A DNA stretch of 24,105 nt, taken from the IMG/VR virus record IMGVR_UViG_3300048836_000178, positions 1 to 24,105 of that record; one strand, 5' to 3'. The notes beneath the pieces were generated by a model that made no database searches, was not told the origin of the DNA, and was given only the letters and a program-made list of their open reading frames with translations. This stretch comes from a virus. Of the stretch, positions 12,158-17,212 are shown piece by piece (position 1 is the first letter of the stretch; every line of letters starts with the position of its first letter). A program made the translations under genes and the position numbers.

Positions 12158-12633
12158 CCACGACTGAAAGCTACGGCTGCGATAAGCACGGCGAGGACGC
12201 CTATCAGGGCTGCGCCATGTGTGATCTGGAGACACTGCGCGAGCGTCTACATGAGGCAGAACTGGTCACAGCTTCGTGGAAGCGAGAGGCCGAGCTGAAC
12301 GAACAGGCGGCAAATGAATCGAGTGGTTACGCGAAGCGGCTAGCCGAAGCCGACGCCCACGGCAAAGCGCAACAGCGATGGGCGCATGAGTGGCGGGATA
12401 AGCACGACGCTTTGACCGCCGAGAACGCGGCGCTGCAAAAGCGCATCGAAAACTGCGTGATGGAGCTTGACCGGCGAGCCTCGGCACTTCGATCGGTATC
12501 GGACGAGCGAGATGCGCTGCGCAAGGTCGTCAAAGGCTTCCTAGACGACTACGCGAGTACCGATGGGATGTACGACATGAAGCACTACGCCCGCGAGTTC
12601 CACGCAGCAATGGAGCAGAGCCATGACAAGTGA
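12154..12633 (+). CDS. Long coiled-coil protein with an N-terminal CHCC zinc motif
   Basis: A 159-aa protein. The first 25 residues hold C9-x2-H12-x7-C20-x2-C23, a plausible zinc finger. The rest is helical and charged, including AELVTASWKREAELNEQAAN, ALTAENAALQKRIENCVMEL and RALRSVSDERDALRKVVKGF-like heptads. The AENAAL segment uses the same 17 bases found twice in the gene at 9676. It lacks the HLA-type tail of its neighbours and is overlapped by the next gene for 11 bases. Function unknown. Confidence 0.72.
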   Translation: MTTTESYGCDKHGEDAYQGCAMCDLETLRERLHEAELVTASWKREAELNEQAANESSGYAKRLAEADAHGKAQQRWAHEWRDKHDALTAENAALQKRIENCVMELDRRASALRSVSDERDALRKVVKGFLDDYASTDGMYDMKHYAREFHAAMEQSHDK

Positions 12634-12925
12634 CATCCTGCATGAGCTTGACCGCATGATGGCGATGAACTTAAACGCGGCAACACGAGTCCGCGATCAG
12701 GCGAAGGCTGAGATCGAGTCCCTGCGCTCGCGGCTGGCCGAGGCAGATGCGCTGCTGCGGGAGGCCCTGCCGTCCGTACAGTCGCACATCCGCAAGCACC
12801 GGCGATCATGGGAAGCCGCAATGAAGCGCGGCGACGAGTTCCATACGCGGAAGCATTGCGAACAGATGAATAAAGACCTCGCCCTAGAGTCCCGCATCGA
12901 CACCCACCTTGCGAGGCAGCCATGA
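12623..12925 (+). CDS. Coiled-coil protein with RIDTHLARQP tail (paralogue 3)
   Basis: A 100-aa protein: MTSDILHELDRMMAMNLNAA, a coiled coil containing SRLAEADALLREALPS, a basic helical middle (HIRKHRRSWEAAMKRGDEF) and the tail RIDTHLARQP. The RLAEADALLREA block is nearly identical in DNA to 10989-11024. A GGAGCAGAG ribosome site within the previous gene precedes the ATG, explaining the unusual 11-base overlap. Function unknown. Confidence 0.72.
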   Translation: MTSDILHELDRMMAMNLNAATRVRDQAKAEIESLRSRLAEADALLREALPSVQSHIRKHRRSWEAAMKRGDEFHTRKHCEQMNKDLALESRIDTHLARQP

Positions 12926-13326
12926 TCGACCTTGACGCCATGAGGGAGCGCGATGCAGCCGCAGACGGTGCCGGTAACCTAACCGAGGCGCTGTTGGATC
13001 GTCGGGCGTTGCTGAACTACGTGGACGAACTGCTGGCCGAGCGTGCCCTGATCGTGGCGCGTGCGGAGAACGCGGAGGCGGCGCTGGTGGACATGACGGA
13101 CATGATGGAGAAAGCGGTTGGTCTGCACATGGACGCATCGGCGCGACTGGCTGAGGCAGAAGCCGAAAACGAGCGGATGACGGCGCACGCCAAAGTATTT
13201 GCGGCGCAACGAGATCGAGCCGTTGGGCATCTGCGTGACGTGCTAAAGGCAGATGACGGGCAGGCATGGAAAGAGGCGAGACGCTTTCTTGATGGCATCG
13301 ACGCCCACCTCGCGGAGGACGCATGA
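12922..13326 (+). CDS. Coiled-coil protein with GIDAHLAEDA tail (paralogue 4)
   Basis: A 134-aa protein. The N-terminus (IDLDAMRERDAAADGAG, then RRALLNYVDELLAERALIV) is paralogous to the start of the protein at 11541. The middle is coiled coil (SARLAEAEAENERMTAHAK). The end is FLDGIDAHLAEDA, whose DNA is identical over 32 bases to the tail of the gene at 10921. It therefore joins the head of one family member to the tail of another. ATGA overlaps on both sides. Function unknown. Confidence 0.75.
   Translation: MIDLDAMRERDAAADGAGNLTEALLDRRALLNYVDELLAERALIVARAENAEAALVDMTDMMEKAVGLHMDASARLAEAEAENERMTAHAKVFAAQRDRAVGHLRDVLKADDGQAWKEARRFLDGIDAHLAEDA
13295..13326 (+). repeat. 32-bp tail-and-junction repeat, copy 2
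   Basis: Identical to 11135-11166. It ends the gene at 12922 and carries the start overlap of the gene at 13323. Identity stops on the first base after the junction, and on the upstream side one base before GCATCG. Confidence 0.9.
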
Positions 13327-13538
13327 CCCTCCAGAAGAAAATCGACGTGCTGCCGCCGTGGGCTGATGAAATTTCGCTTGGCGGGCTGGAAGAAGATCGC
13401 AACTACATTGATCTGATGGCGGCGATGGCGCGCCTTGCACTGGCGAAGGAAGTGATCGCCGACCGTGTGCAGATCCGCAGCCACGATGACTGGTTGGCGA
13501 TCTGCGCACTAATCAAAGCACTGGAGCCGCCGAAGTGA
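13323..13538 (+). CDS. 71-aa hypothetical protein
   Basis: A 71-aa protein: MTLQKKIDVLPPWADEISLG, a helical middle (YIDLMAAMARLALAKEVIAD) and an aromatic-hydrophobic end with DDWLAICALIKALEPPK. No family recognised. It starts inside the repeated tail-junction block (ATGA) and ends in a GTGA overlap with the second KRKPR membrane gene. Confidence 0.65.
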   Translation: MTLQKKIDVLPPWADEISLGGLEEDRNYIDLMAAMARLALAKEVIADRVQIRSHDDWLAICALIKALEPPK

Positions 13539-13663
13539 AACGCAAACCCCGCGCCGTCTCGGACTGGATCCCGCTGCTGCTGTTCCTCGCGGTCGCGGCG
13601 GGGATCGTGTGGATTCTCGCCCACAGCGGGCCGGTGGCGGCTATCTGGCCGGCGGCGAAGTGA
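13535..13663 (+). CDS. 42-aa membrane protein of the KRKPR type, copy 2; last gene of the early operon
   Basis: A 42-aa protein starting GTG: KRKPRAVSDWIPLLLFLAVA, continuing AGIVWILAHSGPVAAIWPAAK, with one membrane span and a basic N-terminus. It is the duplicate of the gene at 11342-11464; the first 66 bases differ at only about four positions. Its TGA stop at 13661-13663 directly abuts the stop of the convergent o-spanin gene, leaving no room for an intrinsic terminator. Confidence 0.7.
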   Translation: MKRKPRAVSDWIPLLLFLAVAAGIVWILAHSGPVAAIWPAAK

Positions 13664-13894
13664 CTACTCGGCCATTTCCCTGACGCACTGCATCCGCGCA
13701 GCGTAGCAAGCCACGGCTTCACGCAGACCCTGGTACGCCTCAAGCAGCGCCCCATTGGTCGCCGGGACACCCTCCGGCACCGGGCAGTCCGTGACGCACA
13801 GGGACGGCGGCTGGATGGGGACGGGGCGCTCGATGATGCGCTCGGTGACGCAGCCGGATAGCAGTATGATCGGCAACAGAATGAGGTGACGCAT
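13664..13894 (-). CDS. Rz1-like outer-membrane spanin subunit (lipoprotein)
   Basis: A 76-aa predicted lipoprotein. The signal MRHLILLPIILLSGC ends in a lipobox (LSGC) with the acylated cysteine at position 15, followed by a proline-rich stretch (VTERIIERPVPIQPPSL) and cysteines in CVTDCPVPEG, YQGLREAVACYAARMQC. This is the composition of o-spanins, which join an inner-membrane partner to fuse the two membranes at lysis. It lies downstream of the i-spanin gene but is separated from it by about 137 bases holding a plus-strand gene. No good ribosome site precedes the ATG at 13894. Its stop abuts the early operon's last stop. Confidence 0.75.
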   Translation of the reverse strand: MRHLILLPIILLSGCVTERIIERPVPIQPPSLCVTDCPVPEGVPATNGALLEAYQGLREAVACYAARMQCVREMAE

Positions 13895-14090
13895 GGCGTT
13901 TGAAGATTATGTGGCTTACGAGCTGCGCATCGCCCGTCGCGTGGCCGAGTTATCGCGTGGCGCACCACCGGCTTTCAATGTTGCCCAATTGTATAGCCTT
14001 GTACGTCTCGCTTGGAGTGCGGGATACGATCTCACTCCACTGGACACCGAATCGGCTGCTCGCTCCACTCCCAGCACCCCGGATCAGTAG
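13893..14090 (+). CDS. Plus-strand gene inserted between the spanin genes (moron candidate)
   Basis: A 65-aa protein, MAFEDYVAYELRIARRVAEL, then a hydrophobic-helical middle (NVAQLYSLVRLAWSAGYDL) and a low-complexity end (SAARSTPSTPDQ). A GAGGTG ribosome site lies 4 bases before the ATG and a TATGAT hexamer at 13865-13870 could serve as a -10 box, with no clear -35. Codon third positions are only about half G/C, unlike the GC-rich neighbours, suggesting a foreign origin. The start codon interlocks with the o-spanin start in a CATG palindrome, and the 3' end overlaps the i-spanin gene by 59 bases. Function unknown. Confidence 0.6.
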   Translation: MAFEDYVAYELRIARRVAELSRGAPPAFNVAQLYSLVRLAWSAGYDLTPLDTESAARSTPSTPDQ

Positions 14091-14427
14091 CGACAGCCTG
14101 CCGATATTTGGCCCGCCACGCCGCTGCGTCCCGCCGAGCCGCTTCCTCTGCCGCCTGAGCTTTACCCAGAGCCGCCTGTGCCGCGTTCTCCGCCTCGACC
14201 CTCGCCAGCCGCGCCTGTTCCTCTGCGCGTTCCTGACAGGCTGTGGCTGGCTCACAGTCAATTTCGGCCTGTAGGCGGGCCTCGACGGCCGGGAGCGCCT
14301 TGTGGGACTCGTGCCACGTCGAGACCCTGAAGCCGGCAAGGGCCAGCGCGGTGAACAGCCCCGTGGCGGCCAGCAGCCGCCACGGCACCTTGCCGAGCGC
14401 GCCCATGATGACCGGGACGGGGATCAT
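14032..14427 (-). CDS. Rz-like inner-membrane spanin subunit
   Basis: A 131-aa protein with a single N-terminal membrane segment (WRLLAATGLFTALALAGF, about residues 16-33). A long charged helical domain follows (RLARVEAENAAQAALGKAQA), then the end CWEWSEQPIRCPVE with two cysteines that could link dimers. This is the layout of an i-spanin, with the body in the periplasm. Its partner is the lipoprotein at 13664-13894. The ATG at 14427 overlaps the stop of a small upstream ORF as ATGA; an in-frame ATG at 14406 is an alternative. Confidence 0.78.
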   Translation of the reverse strand: MIPVPVIMGALGKVPWRLLAATGLFTALALAGFRVSTWHESHKALPAVEARLQAEIDCEPATACQERAEEQARLARVEAENAAQAALGKAQAAEEAARRDAAAWRAKYRQAVATDPGCWEWSEQPIRCPVE

Positions 14428-14579
14428 GGTATTCTGTCCGTCCGTGGGTCGCCCAGGCGGGCTGACACGGCGACATCTGGCCCGGCACTATTTGCGGCTG
14501 ACGACGCGAAAGCAGAAACCCCTCGGGGTCCCGCGGAGTCCTCCAAGCCGGGGAATAACTGAGGACCTAGGCCCGCCAT
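14424..14579 (-). CDS. Possible 51-aa gene coupled to the i-spanin
   Basis: A short frame starting MAGLGPQLFPGLEDSAGPRG and ending GDPRTDRIP. A textbook ribosome site (GGAGG at 14588-14584, 4 bases before the ATG) and an ATGA overlap with the i-spanin start support translation. Against it, third codon positions are only about 60 percent G/C and the sequence is low-complexity, without a membrane segment. It may be a genuine small lysis-region gene or a leader whose translation feeds ribosomes to the spanin start. Confidence 0.45.
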   Translation of the reverse strand: MAGLGPQLFPGLEDSAGPRGVSAFASSAANSAGPDVAVSARLGDPRTDRIP

Positions 14580-14664
14580 TTTTCCTCCAAATGCCGGTTA
14601 CGATTATCCGGCGTGCGTGTTGATGGCTGGCCGAGTCTAGGGCCGTGGCGCCCCGCACCGAATC
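14580..14664 (-). other. Longest plainly untranslated gap in the lysis cassette
   Basis: About 85 bases between the stop of the 63-aa gene and the start of the 51-aa frame. It contains the right arm of the 14650-14676 hairpin (as read on the minus strand), an imperfect palindrome CCGG...CCGG at 14594-14611, and a GATAAT hexamer inside that palindrome with no matching -35 box. I see no convincing promoter or terminator. Confidence 0.5.
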
Positions 14665-14676
14665 TCATTGCGGGGC
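14650..14676 (-). terminator. Stem-loop at the end of the 63-aa gene, possible attenuator
   Basis: GCCCCGC at 14650-14656 pairs perfectly with GCGGGGC at 14670-14676 around a 13-base loop. On the minus strand the stem contains the last codons and the stop of the 63-aa gene. No run of T follows, so a simple intrinsic terminator is unlikely; it could act on mRNA stability or processing between holin-side and spanin-side genes. Confidence 0.35.
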
Positions 14677-14856
14677 ACCAGCGATCAGGCCAATGACCCG
14701 CGCGATGGAATGCTCCGCGGACGTGATCTCGCGCTGCACCACATCCCTATGGTTGACGTGATGCTCGTCCCGCGCCGCCTCCCGCGCCCGGTTCAGGGCG
14801 GCGAGGGCGTCGGCGAGATGGTCCGAGAGCAGCATCCCGGTCAGGTTCTCAGGCAT
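14665..14856 (-). CDS. Small helical protein in the lysis cassette
   Basis: A 63-aa protein, MPENLTGMLLSDHLADALAA, followed by a charged helix (REAARDEHHVNHRDVVQREI) and a weakly hydrophobic end (ARVIGLIAGAPQ). It is not clearly a membrane protein. It overlaps the holin-like gene by 8 bases and has a GGAG ribosome site. A role as antiholin or lysis regulator is possible from position only. Confidence 0.65.
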   Translation of the reverse strand: MPENLTGMLLSDHLADALAALNRAREAARDEHHVNHRDVVQREITSAEHSIARVIGLIAGAPQ

Positions 14857-15046
14857 CGGCCTGCTCCTTCGTGCTGGCCTTCACTTTCTGGAACGTGTTT
14901 CCGCCGATGTAGACCGCGACCGTGGCGATGATGATGTCCCGAAAGATGGCCCCGTCGATCTTCGCGAACCAGACCAGCACCGTGCAGGCCATCCCGCAGC
15001 CCATCGTCATCAGGAAGCGCCGACCGCCGAGGGCTGTGAGGTTCAC
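14849..15046 (-). CDS. Holin-like two-span membrane protein
   Basis: A 65-aa protein with two membrane segments (about residues 9-27, RFLMTMGCGMACTVLVWFAK; and 35-49, FRDIIIATVAVYIGG) and a charged C-terminus (KVKASTKEQADA). The R-R-F-L...G-C-G start and the I-A-T-V-A-V-Y-I second span match a phage membrane protein often found next to endolysins. It likely forms the inner-membrane lesion that releases the endolysin. GTG start at 15046 in a GTGA overlap with the endolysin stop. Confidence 0.78.
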   Translation of the reverse strand: MNLTALGGRRFLMTMGCGMACTVLVWFAKIDGAIFRDIIIATVAVYIGGNTFQKVKASTKEQADA

Positions 15047-15537
15047 GCCTCGTTCCCCGAGCTGGCCCCCGTCGCCTTGACGACCGGCAGCAGGCCCGCC
15101 GCGGCCAGTTCCGCGACCCGTCCCAACGGCCAGCGGTAGCCCAGCACGCGCCAGCGATCGAACAGCGCGATGCTCACCCGGTTGCCCTGATTGCCGCCCA
15201 GCGTCAGGATGCGGTCCGAGCGATCAATCGCCACCGCGAACCCGACGTGCCCGCCGCCCGCGCGGTCATAGACCACGACGCAGCCCACGGCCGGCGCGTC
15301 GAGCGGCACGCCCCAGTTGAGCCAGTCCTTCGCCCGATACCAGTGCTTTGCGACGGGCAGCCCGGATTCGCGCAGCACGGCACCGACGAACGTCCCACAC
15401 CACGGCGTTTCGTCGTCGGACCACCAGCCCTTCAGTTCCCGCAGCCACCGGGCGATCACTGGGGCGGTCTGCTTGCCGGGAATCTCCGCGGTGCCGACGT
15501 AGGTCCGGGCATGTTTCAACCAGGTGGGTTCGGTCAT
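15043..15537 (-). CDS. TIGR02594-family (CHAP/NlpC-like) endolysin
   Basis: A 164-aa cysteine-peptidase-like wall hydrolase. The start TWLKHARTYVGTAEIPGKQT matches the TIGR02594 family. The probable nucleophile is C47 in TPWCGTFVG, the histidine is H97 in GGGHVGFAV, and GGNQGN (114-119) contributes the third polar residue. It should cleave the peptide part of peptidoglycan once the holin opens the membrane. No signal peptide is present. The ATG at 15537 is chosen for the GGGGAG site 7 bases upstream; a GTG at 15543 would give the coupled GTGA overlap instead. Confidence 0.88.
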   Translation of the reverse strand: MTEPTWLKHARTYVGTAEIPGKQTAPVIARWLRELKGWWSDDETPWCGTFVGAVLRESGLPVAKHWYRAKDWLNWGVPLDAPAVGCVVVYDRAGGGHVGFAVAIDRSDRILTLGGNQGNRVSIALFDRWRVLGYRWPLGRVAELAAAGLLPVVKATGASSGNEA

Positions 15538-15539
15538 GG

Positions 15540-15974
15540 TCACAACTCCCCGCATGACGCCAGCGGATACCGTTCGCCCGTGAGCGTCTTGTATTCCTGC
15601 TCCCCTTCCTCGATATCGCGCTCCATGCGCCGCCTGACTTCGTGGTCGCTCGTCGTGCACCGCAGCCGGTTCAGGTCGCGCAACTGTGCGGCAATTTGCC
15701 CCACAAGGATCCGCTTGCTGATTTCCTCGGTGCGCGCGACCTTCTCCGACACGTTGCCAAGCTCGGCGCGTATCGGTTCGACCGCAGCCTGGATCTTGTC
15801 GTCCACCTCGTTCGCGAACACGAACCCCTGCACGCCGATCGGCGCAAGGAGCCCGCACGCCCAGATGATGTGGACCGCGACGACCACCCGAAAGAACAGC
15901 CGGTACGTTCTCGCACGCTCTTCGGGTGAAGCATCTGCGGTCAGCGAGTCGAGGATCTCTTTCAGGAAGCCCAT
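15540..15974 (-). CDS. Single-span membrane protein with periplasmic-type coiled coil
   Basis: A 144-aa protein: a short cytoplasmic start (MGFLKEILDSLTADASPEER), one membrane span (FFRVVVAVHIIWACGLLAPI, about 27-46) and a helical body (VDDKIQAAVEPIRAELGNVS, then EKVARTEEISKRI) ending with two cysteines (LRCTTSDH and ASCGEL). It leads the lysis cassette and may be a lysis accessory or a second holin-type protein, but no family is certain. An AAGGAA ribosome site precedes the ATG. Confidence 0.72.
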   Translation of the reverse strand: MGFLKEILDSLTADASPEERARTYRLFFRVVVAVHIIWACGLLAPIGVQGFVFANEVDDKIQAAVEPIRAELGNVSEKVARTEEISKRILVGQIAAQLRDLNRLRCTTSDHEVRRRMERDIEEGEQEYKTLTGERYPLASCGEL

Positions 15975-15986
15975 TGTTGTTGTTCC

Positions 15987-16400
15987 TTAAAACCTCAGTG
16001 AAATGCCTACGACATCCCGCCCCTGATTCGGCCGGCACGAGTTCGCGCTCGAGGCGTGGCGCCACTGCGCGGCCCATCGCTCGGTGAATCGCCAGCGCGC
16101 GAGCAGCGCGAACGTGAACTGGCAACTCTCGCGGCTTTCGACGTTCCACCACTGGAAGCCGAGCCCGGCGTCGAACTGCTTCCAGCCCTTCACCAGCATC
16201 GCTCGCGGTCCGATCGCGTTCGGGGTGCTCTCGTAGTCGTGCGAGTCGCCCACGAAGTCGAAGCCGAACTCGTAGTGCGCCCCCACCGGCCCCGCGAGCC
16301 CGCCCACCGTCACGCCCAACGCCGGCACCTCGCCCGTCGCGATGCCCGCTTCGATCGAGAGCGTCTGAGCGAGCAGCAGAATGGCGAGTGGCGCGATCAA
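15987..16400 (-). CDS. PagL-like outer-membrane barrel (predicted lipid A deacylase)
   Basis: A 137-aa protein starting TTG in a TTGA overlap with the tail-fibre stop. Residues 1-20 form a signal-peptide-like segment (IAPLAILLLAQTLSIEAG). The rest alternates short strands typical of a small outer-membrane barrel and ends in phenylalanine (VVGISLRF). Near the C-terminus, H115 and S117 in WRHASSAN are followed by D129. PagL of Pseudomonas uses His126, Ser128 and Glu140, the same spacing with Asp in place of Glu. PagL removes a fatty acid from lipid A. C93 and C122 might form a disulphide. The function is inferred from motif spacing and needs a fold comparison. Confidence 0.62.
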   Translation of the reverse strand: MIAPLAILLLAQTLSIEAGIATGEVPALGVTVGGLAGPVGAHYEFGFDFVGDSHDYESTPNAIGPRAMLVKGWKQFDAGLGFQWWNVESRESCQFTFALLARWRFTERWAAQWRHASSANSCRPNQGRDVVGISLRF

Positions 16401-17044
16401 TCCGCGACCATGAACGTGATGACAGGGGCGATGCTCGATTCGTTGCCGCCGATACCCTTCGCGCTGCTCGAGCCGTCGAACGCGGTCGTCATCGCGCGCA
16501 CCTGCCAGTAGGTCGTCTCGCCGACATCCACCGCCACCGCGGCGTGGTTGCCGTTGATGTAACCCGGACAGACAATCGACTGCCAGACGTTGCCGGTGAG
16601 GCTCGGCGTGATGTCGGCCGGGAAGCCGCGCAGGTAGAACGAGGTCGCGGTCGTGGTGGCGACCAGATAGGGCAGGCGCACCACGGCGATATTGCCCTGC
16701 AGCGTCCAGTACGCCGTGCCGGTGGCATAGTCCGTGTTGTCGAGCACGTTCCCCATGCGCATCGTGAAGCTGCCGCTCGATTTCACCCCGTAGCGCGCGT
16801 CGGCGGTCTGCCGGTTGAGCGCGTCGGTCGCCAGCGTCGCATCGGCGAGGCCGGTGATCTTCTTGTCGTTCCACGGCGTGTCGGCCGTGGGCACGCCGTT
16901 GCCGTTCCTGAGCACGCACAGCGACAACCCCGTGGCGATGCCCGCCATCTCGGTGTCGAGCTTCGAGATCGCGATCGGCGGGCTGGCCGCCTCGGTCGCC
17001 CAGGTGTAGGTGAGGCTGAATGTTCCGCTGCCGTCAAATGCCAC
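16397..17044 (-). CDS. Tail fibre / receptor-binding protein
   Basis: A 215-aa protein. The N-terminal part (FDGSGTFSLTYTWATEAASP, then ISKLDTEMAGIATGLSLCVL) is the virion-attachment pattern of small podovirus tail fibres. The WNDKKITGLADATLATDALN stretch is the standard linker before the fibre. The C-terminal 100 residues are strand-rich and presumably bind the host surface. The GTG start has an AGGAGA site 6 bases upstream. It lies directly before the PagL-like gene, to which it is coupled, and after a short plus-strand gene. Confidence 0.82.
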   Translation of the reverse strand: MAFDGSGTFSLTYTWATEAASPPIAISKLDTEMAGIATGLSLCVLRNGNGVPTADTPWNDKKITGLADATLATDALNRQTADARYGVKSSGSFTMRMGNVLDNTDYATGTAYWTLQGNIAVVRLPYLVATTTATSFYLRGFPADITPSLTGNVWQSIVCPGYINGNHAAVAVDVGETTYWQVRAMTTAFDGSSSAKGIGGNESSIAPVITFMVAD

Positions 17045-17059
17045 TGGTGTCTCCTGATT

Positions 17060-17068
17060 TGCTATGCT
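17060..17068 (+). promoter_or_regulatory. Extended -10 promoter candidate for the plus-strand membrane gene
   Basis: TG-C-TATGCT at 17060-17068 fits the extended -10 pattern (TGnTATnnT), which can work without a -35 box; none is visible. Six bases follow before the ATG at 17075, so the transcript would be leaderless. The same -10-to-ATG distance is found at the Cro-like gene. Confidence 0.4.
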
Positions 17069-17074
17069 CGGCGC

Positions 17075-17212
17075 ATGTCTACGGTCATCGGCGCGGTTCT
17101 CTTGCGGCCCTTCCTCGCGCTTGGGCTGTTCCTCGTCGCCGCGATGGTGGCCTGGCCGATCCGCCGGCTACCCGACAGCGCGCTGAAGCGATTCCTGCTC
17201 ATGCGATTCTAG
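17075..17212 (+). CDS. 45-aa plus-strand membrane protein inside the minus-strand tail operon
   Basis: A small protein: MSTVIGAVLLRPFLALGLFL, VAAMVAWPIRRLPD and a basic end SALKRFLLMRF. One membrane span (about residues 5-27) is followed by a basic cytoplasmic tail. The codon third positions are strongly G/C, as in real genes here. It has no ribosome site but lies 6 bases after an extended -10 box. Its stop interlocks with the stop of the convergent virion gene in CTAG. It resembles short phage membrane proteins with a LPDxxLKRxLL end, function unknown. Confidence 0.55.
   Translation: MSTVIGAVLLRPFLALGLFLVAAMVAWPIRRLPDSALKRFLLMRF

Noticed and set aside
14243-14623. A 126-codon plus-strand frame over the i-spanin start
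   Set aside because: No ribosome site, no coupling and a composition like an antisense shadow; the minus-strand genes explain the region better.
14428-14664. A tRNA or intrinsic terminator in the lysis-region gap
   Set aside because: No T-loop, anticodon stem or CCA-type end can be arranged. The short ACCC/GGGT hairpin near 14518-14529 has only a 4-bp stem and a broken T-run.
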